This document shows positions 1-11,192 of a stretch of 64,000 nucleotides of DNA, one piece after another (position 1 is the first letter of the stretch; the number at the start of each line of letters is the position of its first letter). Source of the stretch: Linanthus parryae. Lineage: Eukaryota; Streptophyta; Magnoliopsida; Ericales; Polemoniaceae. The DNA is taken from the NCBI GenBank assembly GCA_023055425.1, contig JALGPY010000004.1, positions 62,147,718 through 62,211,717 of the forward strand, given 5' to 3'. A program made the position numbers and the translations under genes. The notes beneath the pieces were generated by a model that was given only the letters and a program-made list of their open reading frames with translations, searched no databases and was not told the DNA's origin.

Positions 1-300
1 TCCCATAGATTCTTGTCAAACTCTTGGCTCAAGTACTTTCCTCTATGATCCAATCGTAGAGTCTAAATACTTTTGCCAAGTTGGTTCTCTACTTCATTCC
101 TTAATACTTTGAACAATTCAAAGGATTCTGATTTGTTTCTTCATAGGATACACAAATCCATATTTCCCTGATCCCATCAGTAAATAAGATGAAGTACTTA
201 AAACCATCTTTAGCATTGTGCTTAGCGGCCTTCATACATCAATATGTATGATTCCCAAAAGATCATATATTTTCCTAATAAGTCTTACATGTCTCATATG
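1..300 (-). pseudogene. Element A integrase core fragment, degenerate
   Basis: Read on the minus strand, this stretch resembles the copia integrase core. It shows words close to KDGFKYFILFTD, an EVENQLGK-type helix and DHRGKYLSQEF, the last matching the usual DRGGEYLSQEF segment that carries the second catalytic Asp. In intact elements integrase inserts the cDNA into chromosomes. Several in-frame stops and at least one frameshift break the frame, and the Asp-neighbouring glycine is replaced (DHRG for DRGG). The catalytic Glu region would lie further along the element, outside the window. The family assignment rests on motif order and on the neighbouring leader and LTR. Confidence 0.6.
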
Positions 301-499
301 ATTCAATAATCAAATGAGTTCCAGAAATCCATCCTCATGGAGTTCTAGATATGTATCTCTTATTTATGAGGCCTAAACGATAATGCTAAAGATAAGTGAA
401 GTTCATATCATTATATGCAAACCTCTAGGTATTAATGTTATAGATGAAATTATCATGATCATGGATATAAAATCCACTTAGACAAAATTGCATTACAAT

Positions 500-1560
500 A
501 ATGCATATCATAATAAATGGAACAACATTTGTCCTTTATTATGATAAGGAGCTTTCTTGTCACTATGATAATGGTCCTACTCATAGCTAGAACATGATCG
601 TTTTTGTCTAATTCATGAACAATTTCTTAAAGGTAGAAATAATACCCTACGGCTTATTCAGCAACCCTTTGCTTCATATCCCCACGTGTAGGATTATTTC
701 TTCCTTATCCAATTGTCTTCGTCTCTTGAGATCCTCCACATTTCTATAAATGTGAGATCCTCATATAGTATCATATACTTATGATGATAAGATAGACACA
801 TTGATTTCTATAACAAAATACCTATATTGGAATTCATAATTCCTTTATTTCTTACTTCCAGGTACTTTGGGTAGCCTCTCTTCCTCTACACCACCTATGG
901 GACTCCAAGGCAACTTGGTTTTAGCAACAGGCTTGCTTCATACCTATGGGGTCGGCGCAAACCATTTGTCCTTACCCATGTTGTTAACCATTAACAGCTT
1001 TGCCCATGCCCATTATGAGTGTTTTGTTTAGTGATTTTTCAATCATATTGAGTAAATCAACTTTAAAACAAAACTATAATTGCATCCAATGCAACTCTTG
1101 GTCCACTTGGGTGAATAACCATTTATTCTTTATCTATCTCATAGATAATGCCCATTCACTAATGTTTCAATCATATTGAATTAGCTTATTTGCATAACGC
1201 AAAGTGGAGCAACACTTCAAACCTTTCATGTCTAGCCCATTCTTTTGATAGAGCTTCTTTCAATGTATGATCATATCATACTTCTCCATGTTTCTCTTCT
1301 TGCTTCCAAAGCTCAGGGTTCATGGCAGCTAGCATGAGGCAAGTCATAACCAAAGAACCATTCTTTGGTGTTCCTTCCATTAGGTTTTAGTGTGATCTGG
1401 TAGTTGGTGGAAGAGAGCTTCATGTTCTACGAAGTACAACAAATTCTCTTTTATTTGAGAACAATTCTTAATTTTATACCAGTCTAGGAAAATAGATAAA
1501 GTCGCGTTTTTAGTTGTTTAATGCCATGGGTATTCAACATAATAGGATTCTGCAAAGTTT
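500..1560 (-). pseudogene. Element A gag and protease-region remnants
   Basis: Between about 1200 and 1450 the minus strand reads as a broken copia gag (UBN2-type capsid) segment, including a 'LAA(S/A)MNPEL' word and a 'YDMI.HLKEA' word. The same words occur on the plus strand near 59000 in element H. From about 840 to 1000 the frame is Lys/Pro-rich, as expected for the gag-protease linker. From 560 to 760 it resembles the region after the aspartic protease active site, with an EEI.L.VG...RVA.A.G pattern. No zinc knuckle or active-site DSG triplet can be read with confidence. Frameshifts and stops are frequent, so the segment is dead. Confidence 0.5.
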
Positions 1561-3189
1561 GTGACGTTTAACTATATTCAACAAGGATTTAAATTGTCAA
1601 ATATAGCTCCCACTATTTTTCTACGGATTAATAACCCTCAAGAAATTAATGCGGAAAATATCCTTATATTTTCTAGCGGGCCAAGATCCATGTTTCATCT
1701 CCTTATGAGCTTGCTTTGGCAAGTCACCCACAATTTGACTACTTTAGGTAGGAACAACTCCAATTGCATCCCTTATGCAACTCTTGGTTCAATCAGGCAA
1801 ATAACTCCTTATTTATCCATCCGTATGGATAATCCCAATTGATTGCTTCTAGGTTTCTTAATCATATTAATAGCCCAGTTGTGTTCAACCTCTTATTTAA
1901 ACAATTGCACATTGTTACGTGCCATCGCATTCCATCATTATGAACCAAGTCTCCATGCTTTGGCACGCACGATCTTGATAAATAATGATGATAATGAGTG
2001 TTTAAATAACGAGAAGGCAAGAACACAATATTTGAATTTTGAGGGATTTTTAAATTCAATTTTAATTGTTTTGTTGATCAAAATCAACTAATCTATCTAT
2101 TTGAGTTTGGGCACAACTCCAAATAATAGATCCGGGTTGTCTAATTATCTTATTATCCTAATTGCATGCATCATCCATACACCAACCACACAATAATAAG
2201 ACAATAAAGTAAACAACCACAAAACAAAAATTAAACGTGATGTGGATATGGCCTTTTCTAGACTAAGATAATTCCAAGCCAATGGAATTATCTATGAACC
2301 CTAAAACAAACACATCTCCATGCGTCTTGATCTTTTTGGTCCATCCTTCATAGTCATGTGGAATGCTTCATGCTCCATGTTCCATCTTTTGTGGCTCCTT
2401 TGGCTTTGGGCTTCTTTTCTTCAATCTTGGCTAACAATCTACTTTTATCTAGCACTAGCTAACAACTATACTAAATAAAATAAATCTCACAAGTTGAGGA
2501 AAAAAAATGACTCGCAGGCCATAAAACCATAATTAATTATTACAATTAATTGATCAGCTCGCAGGCCGTAAAACCAAACCACAAAATTAAACATCCACAT
2601 CAAACCACATCCTAAGGCCATATCCAATCACCATGCGAATTGCACATAAACAGTTAAAATCCAATTTTAACGCGCTTGGTCAATTTTAATTGATTTTAGG
2701 ATTTCTAGGGTTAAAACGGTCCATGGGCCCAACAATCAAATTTCCCGGGCCCAAAAGGTGAACCGGAAGGCCCTAGGTCCGGCCCGGCCCCTAGCCCATG
2801 CGGCTAGGCCGCGGGCTAGGGCCGCCCGGCCCCTAGGGCGGCCAAGACTTGGGCGGCAAGCAACAGGGGGCGGTCCCCTTAGGGGGCCGAACCTCTATGG
2901 GGAGTTGTTTCCAAAACAACTCCCTTGCTTGGTGCCCAAGTTTGGTTGTTTCCTTCTTTTGAAAGAACTCCTTCTTCCCCAAGGATGCCCAAACCCTAGA
3001 TCTAAGATCCTAAAATTTCTCAAACTCACTAATTCATGCATCCAATACAAAAATTAGATCTTGTTATGAAAGTTTATTGACAAATTGCATCCCATGCTTG
3101 ATTTGTCTTGTTTTACGCGATAAACAATCAATTTAAGGTGTAAAACAACTAAAACGTAACACATAAACCACGTTTATGCTCTACAACCT
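1561..3189 (-). other. Element A untranslated leader with GC-rich block
   Basis: Non-coding sequence between the primer binding site and gag. It aligns by eye with the plus-strand sequence at 55700-56190 plus 57870-58960 (element H), which supports the identification. Shared words include the block around AAGCGCG, CGCATGGTGAT, the 'acggc(c)tg(c/t)gag' word and the segment leading into gag. A block at 2725-2900 is much more G+C-rich than its surroundings and contains repeated GGCC-type words. It could fold into stable RNA hairpins, as retroelement packaging leaders often do. That role is inference. No convincing ORF is present; short open frames here have no recognisable motif. Confidence 0.55.
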
Positions 3190-3202
3190 GGCTCTGATAC
3201 CA
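3190..3202 (-). other. Primer binding site of element A (initiator Met tRNA)
   Basis: The plus strand reads GGCTCTGATACCA. Its complement TGGTATCAGAGCC is the standard plant copia primer binding site, complementary to the 3' end of initiator Met tRNA, where minus-strand cDNA synthesis starts. It lies four bases inside the inner LTR edge (3207), which fixes the element orientation as minus and identifies the adjacent LTR as the 5' LTR. Confidence 0.9.
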
Positions 3203-3206
3203 CTAT

Positions 3207-4769
3207 TGGGTTTTGATTCATGGATGCGCAACGGAAACACAAACAATCATAAACCATGCAAAACCCTCCAAGGATCACAAGTAAAGAGACATAACGATGG
3301 TAAAGGAAGAAATCAATTAACACACCTTAGGGTTCTCCTTTGATGACTTCAAACGCGAATAGTGTCACGTCTCTACGGTTGATCCACGCCTAGAGGTGAG
3401 ATCTAGATCTTCCAATCCTTGGTGCTAGCCCGGAAAGAGGAAGAGGGAGAAGGAATCGCCAACAATGGAGTGCCAAAGGTGGGGCAACTTCCCTTTGGCC
3501 GACGGGTAGGGGGCGGTCCCATAAAAGGGGTTCGGCCCTCCTTTTGAGACTTGCTCTCTCCTTGCTTTGTTCTCTCCTTACTTCTATCATATAGATGTGT
3601 GTTGTGTGTAGAGAGAAAAATAAGCTAGGAGTGTTCTTTATATAGTCCAACAACTCCTTGTCCTACTACATAAAGAACCCCTCTCCTAATCCTACTCAAG
3701 TTCGGATTAGTCCTTTTTTGCAAAAATAGTCCTTATCATGTCAATACATGGATTAGTTCCTTTTGCAAATTAATCCTAATCATGTCTCTACATGAATTAG
3801 GCCACCTTGGCATATCCTAATCATTTCTCTACATTGATTAGGCCAACTTGCATATTAGTCCTACTAAGTCAGCAAGTTGTTGCGATTTGATCCTTTTAAT
3901 TAATTAATCATATTAATTAATTAATTGCCAAGTCTAGTTTACCCCTATATGGCGTGTGACCCCATAGGTTCTATTTAGTTGGTAGTAACAATTTACTAAT
4001 ATGGAGCGGCCTCTAGCAAGACATCTATTCTAGCCAACAAATAGAATAGTCATCATGACAAACCTTGTGCAAGTAATTGTCTCATCCCTTTGTCCCAATA
4101 TCCGGATTGGACACGAGACATACAAGTCACACTCTTATATCCAATCCATAGTTTCTCGATCCTGGGAATAGCCTTATTCGTGCAAATAACATCAATATCC
4201 CATATTGATTTATTTGAGTCTGGCCAGACATTTTATAAGCACTATCCCTCGAGTGGCCTAGGATATTTGCTCCCGTTATGTGGGAGGGACAAATTCTATC
4301 TACGTCCACTACGATCTCTAAGCTTGCTTCTTATTGTATCCAGTACACGCCTTTATAACTACCCAGTTACGGTGTAGCGTTTAACGCTACTTATATCACA
4401 ATAATCCACAACTAGATAATCTAGTGACTTCAAGTCTAAGGATGACAATACCGTTGCACCGCGAGAAGCGCTTGTGACTTAACATAACGTGTATGTAGCC
4501 TTCTCGGAGATGGGTCAATCCAGTATGCCATTACTCCTAATGCATACCCATGTGTTGGATCATGATATCTCCATATCAATCCAACCCCATACTAGTCTAT
4601 AGATGATTGTCCTATTAATCATTATAATCGACTAGGGATATTTAAGAATATAACACTTATATTCTAAGGACTTCATTCATGTTAACATATCTCCATATCG
4701 ATAACATAATGAATCGTAAATCCATAAATGTCACAATTAATTGATTGCCTCTAGGGCACAATTCCAACA
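3207..4769 (-). repeat. 5' LTR of element A (1563 bp)
   Basis: The LTR starts TGTTGG on the minus strand at 4769 and ends CCCA at 3207, four bases from the primer binding site. LTR blocks of the same family recur at 37245-38239, 39117-39706, 55080-55667 and from 63011 onward. Shared words include 'atccatagtttctcgat', 'gagtggc(c)', 'tatgtgggaggga' and 'gcctctagggca'. The LTR carries the promoter and polyadenylation region of the element. A TATA-like CTATATAAAG on the minus strand at about 3635-3646 would place the transcription start near 3610 and leave a roughly 400-bp R-U5 part. Confidence 0.88.
3635..3646 (-). promoter_or_regulatory. TATA-like box in the LTR of element A
   Basis: The plus strand TCTTTATATAG reads CTATATAAAGA on the minus strand, a good plant TATA box. 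It sits about 430 bp from the inner end of the LTR, which is a usual U3/R spacing. A comparable box (CTTATAAATA) lies near 63349-63358 in the related LTR at the right end of the window. Confidence 0.5.
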
Positions 4770-4774
4770 CCTTG

Positions 4775-5480
4775 GTATACTTGTTCTGATGCAGAAAGAT
4801 TTCTTTCTTCATTTGATGTATATGAAGTCCAAGAAAGAATTTGAGCTCTCCCATCAAACTGATTTCAAATTCCCTGCTCATAAGACTTGAGAAATCGTTG
4901 CAAAGAGGATCATTAGTAGCTCCAAATAGAATATCATCAAAATATACTTGAACTAGTAGAATATATTTCTCATGAGTCTTTATGAAAAGGGTTTTATCTA
5001 CCAATCCTCTTTTGAAATCATTTTCAAGTAGAAACTTTGACAGTCTTTCATACCAAGCCTTGGAGCTTGTTTCAAACCATAAAGAGGTTTGTCAAGTTTA
5101 TAAACATAGTTTGGAAACTCATCGTTTTTAAAACCAGGGGGTTGGGAAACATAGACTTCTTCTTGCAAATATCCATTTATAAATGCACATTTCACATTCA
5201 TTTGAAAGAGTTTCATATATTTGTTAGATGCGAATGCAAGTAACATTCTAATTGCTTCTAACCTTGCAAAAACAGAAAAGCTCTCTTCATAATCAATACC
5301 TTCTTCCTGTTTTTAGCCTTGAGCTACCAGTCTTGCTTTGTTTCTGATTACCTTGCCATTATCATCTAACTTGTTTCTAAATACCCATCTGGTACCAATG
5401 ACAGACTGATCTTGAGGTGGAGGAACCAGATTCCATTCCTTGTTCCTCTCAAATTCTTTGAGCTCACTTTGCATTGCGAT
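4775..5480 (-). pseudogene. Element B reverse transcriptase, N-terminal half, broken
   Basis: Two overlapping minus-strand frames (5246-4998 and 5004-4775) together cover the fingers-palm part of copia reverse transcriptase. The first contains MNVKCAFINGYLQEEVYVSQPPG-like sequence (first catalytic Asp replaced by Asn in the usual MDVK word) and YGLKQAPR. The second contains the catalytic box as YFDDILFGATN (family norm YVDD) and FFLGLHIHQ. A frameshift near 5000 separates them. Upstream, 5250-5480 still resembles the segment WNLVPPP...IGTRWVF.NKLDDNG that starts reverse transcriptase. The element A LTR abuts at 4769. Confidence 0.75.
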
Positions 5481-5879
5481 GATCTAGTCAGCTTCTTGTA
5501 GTGCTTCTTTCACATTCTTAGGCTCCATAAGAGAGACAAAAGCATTAAAGCACATAGGTTCTTCCATTGTGATATTGTTTGTGTACCATTGGATGGATCA
5601 TATATAATGTTGTCAACTGGACGAGATGAAATATATTTGAATCTCTTTCTTGGTTTCCATGGTTCAGGTTCTCCAGGAAGCTTCTCAGGTATTTAAGAAC
5701 TTGAAATAATGTCTTGTTCACTCTGATTTTCTTGATGTTCATTTTCAAGGCTTTGAGACTCATTTTCAAGGCCTTGAAAAATATTCTTTTTTTTCTTGCA
5801 AGCTATAATTGGTACCATTTGAAGGCTCTGCTTCATCTTCTGACTCATGCTTGTTTAAATTCAAGTCTGCAAAACTTTC

Positions 5880-6355
5880 ACTTAAAGAACCATCATAGCT
5901 TTCATAAAAAATGACATGAATATTTTCTTCAACAAGATTTGTTCTCTTGTTTAAAAATTATATAAGCTTTGCTTGTCAGTGAATAACGAAGAAAGATACC
6001 TTCATCACTTCTGGAATCAAAAACTCACCAAGATTGTCATACAATTATTGTGAACATAACAAGTGCAACAAAAAGGTTTGAAGTAAGATATGTTTGGCTT
6101 TCTTCCTTTGAAAAGCTCGTATGGAGTCTTCTTAAAAATATGCCTAATCAAGCACCTGTTAAGTATATAGTTGGCAGTGTTCACAAATTCTGCCCAAAAT
6201 GATTTTGGCAACTTGTTCTCTAGAAGCATTTTGCTTGCCATGTCTTCTAGGGTCATGTTCTTTCAACAACACCATTCTATTGAGGAGTTCCTTTGGAGTT
6301 TGAGTTCTCATTGGACCACAGAGATCCATATGCAGTAATTCAATGGGTCTAATAG
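5880..6355 (-). pseudogene. Element B integrase with deleted catalytic core
   Basis: The minus strand from 6256 to 6017 reads as the C-terminal side of copia integrase (MTLEDMASKMLLENKLPKSF... and KKTPYELFKGRKPNISYFKPF). Upstream, 6360-6290 reads as the start of the core (MDLCGPM). In element F the two parts are separated by about 260 bp carrying the second Asp (in RSDHGRDF) and the Glu (in NGVVERKN). In B they are joined directly near 6285-6295, so most of the catalytic core is gone. A short ACTCC repeat is present at both edges in element F, so a microhomology deletion is likely. The product could not be active. Confidence 0.75.
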
Positions 6356-6900
6356 TACTTACAAAGTTCTTTCGCTTGAATGAACCCCTGTCTGTTTACC
6401 TTGAGCACAGACTTTGCATACTTCTTCATCCTTGAACTTGATAGAAGGTAGAATTCCTACTAGGTCTTTCGCAACTAACTTGTTCAAAGTGTGCAAGATA
6501 ATGTGTCCAAGCTTTCTGTGCCAAAGCTTTGAATCCTCTTTCAAGGCGTTGAGACACTTCATACTTTCTCCTGCAAATTTGTTAGTGTGTAGAGTATAAA
6601 CATTGTTTGACCTTGAGGCAGTGAGGATGCAAACTCCAGCTTTCTCATTTTGCACCACACATTTCTCTTTTCAAAAATAACTTTGTTACCATTTTCACAT
6701 AACTGAGATACACTAAGAAGATTGAATTTCAAGCCATCAACTAAATAAACATCATAAATAGAATTTTCAAAATCTTTACCAACTTTACCAATACCTAGTA
6801 TGTTGCATTTGCCTTTTTAACCAAGTGTGATTGAAACTTCAGATTGTTCTGTCAGTTATGAGAATAAAGATATCTTGCCACTCATATGTCTGGAGCAACC
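6356..6900 (-). pseudogene. Element B GAG-pre-integrase and protease remnant
   Basis: Minus-strand 6658-6359 reads as the GAG-pre-integrase zinc domain: ...DSKLWHRKLGHIILHTLNKL... then ...VCKVCAQGKQTG, keeping the HH-CC type ligands His, His, Cys and Cys. Above it, to 6900, the protease region is recognisable. Its active-site segment reads FMESGCSRHMSG, where the catalytic Asp of the usual LDSGCSRHM is Glu. Stops are present near 6800-6900. The order protease to GAG-pre-integrase to integrase matches Ty1/copia pol. Confidence 0.7.
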
Positions 6901-7099
6901 ACTTTCCATAAACTATTTTGTTCCTTGCTCTTGGTGACAGCGTGCAAACACCATTCACTGCCTTATCCAACTGTTAGACCAAGTGTGGAATTTAGATTCA
7001 TATTCAGGGTCAACCATGCTAGGTGGTCTAACCCCTTTAGGAACCCAAATATGTCTAACTTGTCCTTTAAGTTGAACTGGAAAAGTTCTCCTCATTATG

Positions 7100-8700
7100 T
7101 GAGGGTCTCTTCTTCTGTAAGGAAAAGTCATCTTAACATGACCAATTCTATATCAGTAACCTCACTTAGGAGAAGTTCAGCTACCAGCCTTCACAAATCT
7201 GGTGTTGTTCTTTCTAGGAAAATTTGGATTGTAGCCAATACCAATTTTGGGAACAGACTTTAAGCTTCCTTGAAGAATCAGGTTCAAATTGTGTTCTTAG
7301 CCAGCAAGTTTGGTAGTAAGTTTCTCAGATTCTTGAATTTTCTCTGTTAGAGTAGTCCTTTGTTTCTCCAAATCATCTAACTGATGTCTTAGAGCAACAA
7401 TATTGTCACTCAAAAGTGAGTTCTCAGTAACTACTTCCTTGACTTGAGTTTTCAAGGCTTTGAAATTAGTTTCCAAGGCCTTTAAATCCCTGTCAAATTT
7501 CTTCTCAGAAATTTCAAGATTATTATTTTGGGAAACAAGATGCAAATCTCTTTTGCTTGCTCATGAACCTTTTTCTTTAAATTTTTGATTTCTTTCAGAT
7601 AGTCCTCTTCATTTAAAAGCCTAGTTCTAAGATAATCAGAGAGAACATCTGTTGGTTTTGAAATCAAACAGTTTACCATTACCTCAATATTCCTTTTCAG
7701 AACTTTCTCATGCTTGGCCATAAGGATGAGGTTGGCCTGTTCTTCCTCAAATTCAGAATAACTTGATGAGTCTGAGTCATTCCAAGAAGCTATCATTGCT
7801 TTCTTTCTCATATGATGGTCTTTCTTCTCAAAGTGCTTGCTTTTCTTGTGTGGACAGTCTCTAATCAAATATCCTGCATCACCACACTCAAATAAATTCA
7901 TTACTTTAGACTTATTACCATGAGAAGAGGATTACCTTTGTACTCTTTGCTACTGGATGATCTATGCCCATCCCTTCTGATATCTTTGGTTCCAAATTTT
8001 TCTTCAGTTTCAAGGCTTTGATATGGATCATCATCCTTATACTTGAGAGCTAGATTCTTGAAACTCTCTGTTAGTTCTCCATCAACTTCATTCATGGAGA
8101 TCTCATGTGTAACCAGCTTTCCCTACAAGTCATCAAGTTGAAGTGATGATTGATCTTGAGCCTCTTCAATAGCAATAGTCGTTGGTTCTCACTTGGCTTT
8201 GGGAAGGCTTCTCAAAATCTTCCTCACTTTCTCTTCATTGGAAATTTTTTCCCAAAGAAACCTGATTGTTGACAATGTCGGTGAACCTTTTGAACATGTC
8301 CTTGATTGGCTAATCTCCATTGATTTTAAACAATTCATACTGTCTAAGAAATATGTTAATCTTTGTCTTCTTGACTTGGCTAGTTCCTTCAAAGGTTACC
8401 ACCAGTTTGTCCCATATTTCTTTAGCAGTCTGGAAAGATGGAATCTTGTTGAATTCATCTGCACTCAAAGCACAATATAAGATATTCATAGCTCTGTAAT
8501 TGTTAGAATATTGTTCTGACTCCGAAGATGACAGTGAATCCTCAGTTTTGGGAGTTCTGATCCCATCTTTCTCCGTGTAGAATTTGTGTGGACCATTCTG
8601 AATGATTGTCTACAACTCCATATCTTGATCAATGTTTAACATTTTCATCAGGGCTTTCTAGTGCACAAAGTTGTCACCACGAAATAGAGGAGGTATGTTA
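7100..8700 (-). pseudogene. Element B gag: capsid, zinc knuckle and coiled-coil extension, broken
   Basis: Read from 8700 downward, the minus strand gives fragments of the SIRE-type Gag. A capsid-like part at 8392-8189 includes KILRSLPK, followed by 8095-7901 (ALKYKDDDPYQSLETEE). At 7895-7840 the CCHC knuckle reads LFECGDAGYLIRDC; comparison with element F (CFECGDASHLIRVC) shows the first Cys and the His are lost. A Glu/Lys-rich heptad-like extension (7830-7297) includes FKALKTQVKEVVTEN and probably forms a coiled coil. A second knuckle-like segment and a basic linker lie at 7260-7100. Gag normally forms the cytoplasmic virus-like particle that packages element RNA. At least three frameshifts separate the pieces. 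Confidence 0.7.
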
Positions 8701-8734
8701 GCAGCTCTTCCCTGAGAGATACCAATTTAAAGTC

Positions 8735-9956
8735 ATTAAGTTAGGTAGTAATGCGTGATCAATACTCTAGAAGGGGGGGTTGAATAAAGTATGGCAACAT
8801 TTGAAACTTTTTCTAAAAGAGTGGTTTCAAATAAGTTTATAGAAAGTAGTGAGTATTTCAAGGCCCTGAAATGAGTCTCAAGTCCTTGGAATCAAAACAG
8901 ATAACAAAGAAACAGCAGAAAGTTTTCAAGGTCTTCAAATTCCTTTAAAACCCTTGATCTTAAAACCTGTTTTGTGCTACAAATAAGCTAAGTACAGAAC
9001 ATCAATATAAATGCAAGGATATAGAGATTTATAGAGTTCAGTCCACTTGGACCTACGTCTGTACCTTAGGGATTAGACCCGTTCAGGATTTTCTACTCAA
9101 TTCTTATTCATCTAAATCTAATCCCTAGATCTCAAGCACAGAGAGTTCCCTTACTCTGTTACAGCTTGTGGTTCTCACTAACCTATCTAGTACCTGCTCT
9201 AGCTAACTGATTCAAAAAGAGTTCTCTATTGTTCACTTGAAAAACTCCTGAGAATAAGATGTAGCAAGTATTAACTAAATGATATACAAATATAGAATAG
9301 AAAGAAGAACATTGACAACTGATGAAGCAGTTGAATGTGCAGTGATCTTCTGATGAATGGATTGAGTGAAATGGATCTCCTTCTATATTGCTTGTCAATC
9401 CTGAGAATGTTTGGGTCTGTGTGTTTATGTGTGTCCTTCAAATTCTTCATTCATTCCATCTTATGCAGCTTGTTTGAATTGTAGATATTGAAGATCTTTC
9501 TCATAACAACTTCCTAAAAATCAGCTGCAAATCTTGACTTATCTAACAGCTCTTCCCAACGGCTAGTTGCTCAATATATTCAAAGATATTGACTTGAACT
9601 TGTAGCTGAGTATGTTAGGAAGGTCGAGTCATGTTTGCATAATCACAGAATCAATCTATCAATCCTGTTTTCTTTTCTGCAAGAACACAGTTTAGGAAAT
9701 TGTTCCTACAAAATAGGTAACAACTTATCCCTGCAAAACCTTGTTCAAACAAATGGATAAACAACATTTTAGATCATAAAAAATGTTTCTCTTTCATCAT
9801 AAAATAACACGTAATCAAGTATAGGGGTTTTGGAATCAGAATAGAATTAAAAGCTCCCCCTAATTTCATGTTGTATACTCCAGTGTATACTTCAAACCTT
9901 TGAAAGCAGTTTCAAGGCCAAGTTGTTTCAATCATTTGAAACAAGCTGAACTTACA
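8735..9956 (-). repeat. 5' LTR of element B (about 1.2 kb)
   Basis: The region aligns by eye throughout with the LTRs of element F (40122-41297 and 53386-54604) and with 23689-24890. Shared words include GATCAATACTCTAGAAGGGG, 'ctcactaacctatctagtacctgct', and the terminal GAACTTACA at 9956. A degenerate primer binding site (GATACCAATTT near 8718-8729) lies at the inner edge, so this is the 5' LTR. The leader between it and gag is about 70 bp shorter than in F. The sequence right of 9956 lacks a polypurine tract, so 9957 starts flanking DNA; TTGTC (9957-9961) would be the target duplication. Confidence 0.8.
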
Positions 9957-10984
9957 TTGTCTTATAGGGGTTTTGTTCATGGTATAGACTCAAAGTAAAA
10001 CCAATGCTGTCAGTTATCCAAACAACAGAACATTGGAGGCAAGATATTATTGCAGTGTATGAGTGAAATTCCTCCGCAGGAAGTTACTTAGCACCAATGG
10101 TCCAGAAACACTCATGATAACATATCAGCATCGCTAATAGTGTTAATACAGAATCTTTTGATTCAATAGAATATTAAGAGCTCGATTGTTCTATTGGAAT
10201 CCATAATAAGTTGCACCACGAAGTCTATGAACATAATATCGTCACCCTCAATTTTGGTATTGCAGCATCAATCAATTCAATCACACTGTTGATGGTTAGT
10301 CTAGTGTGTTGTACGAACCAATTCCAACATATACATCGCCTCAATGGATTTTTCAAACAGGGGAAGCTGCAGCGAATCGTCGAATTCATCTCGCCACCCT
10401 CAGCGGTTTGAAGATCAATAAGATCTGGTGTTTTTGGCATGAAATGCCCTGCAAATGGAGCAGGTACATTCTGTAGAATTTTGAATAAACATGGATGATT
10501 GATGTGAACGATGAAACACGGATTCGACAAATGGAGCAGGTACATTCTACAAATGGAGCAGGTACATTCTGGTGTTTTTGACATGAAATAAAAAGATTAT
10601 AGATATAAATATTTACCACTCCACCCTTGTAGTTAGCTGAGGATGATTGATGTGAACGATGAAAGATGGATTCGTTGTTGGGAAGGCACGGGCTTGAGCT
10701 ACAGCATCTTCTTGTTGGTTCGCTGCTGAAATACTTCAAAGATTATTGTCGTAGCTGAAGTGTCTCATTCTTAATTTGGTATCTGATTCTTGATTTAAAA
10801 ACATCCGCAACGTTAATTTTGTATCACCAAAATTAGATAGAAGACAGCATCTATGTTACGAATTTTATTAACCAGATACATTATGGGAAACTAAACTTCT
10901 GCGCGAGAAGAGTTTGGGCTCCGAGGTTCATCAAGTTCTTAAAATCCAAATCTCACAAACCTCATATGCAGATTCTCGGATATG
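9957..10984. other. Low-copy sequence flanking element B
   Basis: No convincing coding region. The stretch contains a local duplication (10425-10674, listed separately). Short open frames on the minus strand (for example 10739-10386) are made largely of that duplication and have no recognisable domain. Confidence 0.4.
10425..10674. repeat. Local duplication (about 147-bp period) with extra copies of a 21-bp word
   Basis: The word CTGGTGTTTTTGRCATGAAA occurs at 10425 and 10569, and GGATGATTGATGTGAACGAT at 10493 and 10641, giving a unit of 144-150 bp. A shorter word, CAAATGGAGCAGGTACATTC, occurs three times (about 10452, 10528 and 10550); the last two are almost adjacent. This looks like an imperfect tandem duplication followed by a small internal amplification. 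Function unknown. Confidence 0.75.
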
Positions 10985-11192
10985 GGAGTATTAAGATGAT
11001 GGGAACGACGCAGTGGAGTCGGGTTACACTATGAGTCTGGATAGGAAGGCTCTAGGTAATATTTTGGATCGCCTTCTCTGGAAAACAAAGGTTCCTCCAA
11101 GAGTGATTTACACAGTTTGGAGAGCAGTGCTCGATTCTGTTGCTACAAAGAATAAGCTCGGGAAGTCTATTATAGATGTCTCAACTCATTAG
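10985..11192 (+). pseudogene. zf-RVT-like domain fragment of a non-LTR retroelement
   Basis: One plus-strand frame ending at the stop 11190-11192 reads NDAVESGYTMSLDRK... then LLWKTKVPPRVIYTVWRAVLDSVATKNKL. This is the zf-RVT-type pattern (LW..KVPPKV..FLWRA....LPTK..L) found at the C-terminal end of plant LINE reverse transcriptases and related single-domain proteins. No Cys pairs of the zinc site are visible and no reverse transcriptase lies upstream, so only a fragment remains. The RNase H-like fragment 300 bp downstream is on the opposite strand, although in intact LINEs both would be co-linear. Confidence 0.55.

Larger units (their letters stand above)
1..4769 (-). mobile_element. Element A: Angela/BARE-like Ty1/copia retrotransposon, 5' part
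   Basis: Minus-strand LTR retrotransposon whose 5' end lies at 4769 and whose interior runs off the left edge. Visible parts, in element order, are the 5' LTR (3207-4769), a Met-tRNA-type primer binding site, a long leader, degenerate gag, a protease-region remnant and the start of the integrase core. The order gag-protease-integrase is typical of Ty1/copia. The LTR start (TGTTGGAATTGTGCCC) and the pol of related copies in this window resemble the Angela/BARE lineage. The element interrupts reverse transcriptase of element B at 4770, so it inserted after B. The first five bases beyond its end, CCTTG (4770-4774), should be the target duplication, but the partner copy lies outside the window. 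Coding parts carry many stops and frameshifts, so this copy cannot encode its own proteins. Confidence 0.85.
4770..9956 (-). mobile_element. Element B: SIRE/Maximus-like Ty1/copia retrotransposon, 5' part
   Basis: Minus-strand copia element with its 5' LTR at 8735-9956, then gag, protease, integrase and the first part of reverse transcriptase. At 4770 it is cut by the insertion of element A, and the remainder lies beyond the left window edge. Lineage is inferred from the long LTR carrying the CTCTAGAAGGGGGGGTTGA word, the long coiled-coil gag extension and close similarity to element F, which has the SIRE-type third ORF. Every coding segment is broken, and the integrase catalytic core is deleted. 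Confidence 0.85.

Noticed and set aside
2758..3057. 99-codon plus-strand frame rich in Arg, Pro and Ala
   Set aside because: It lies in the GC-rich leader of element A. The composition explains the open frame and no motif is present.
7040..7260. 125-codon plus-strand frame (6886-7263) and its counterpart at 51276-51782
   Set aside because: Both are antisense to the gag-protease region of elements B and F. They look alike only because the elements are homologous.
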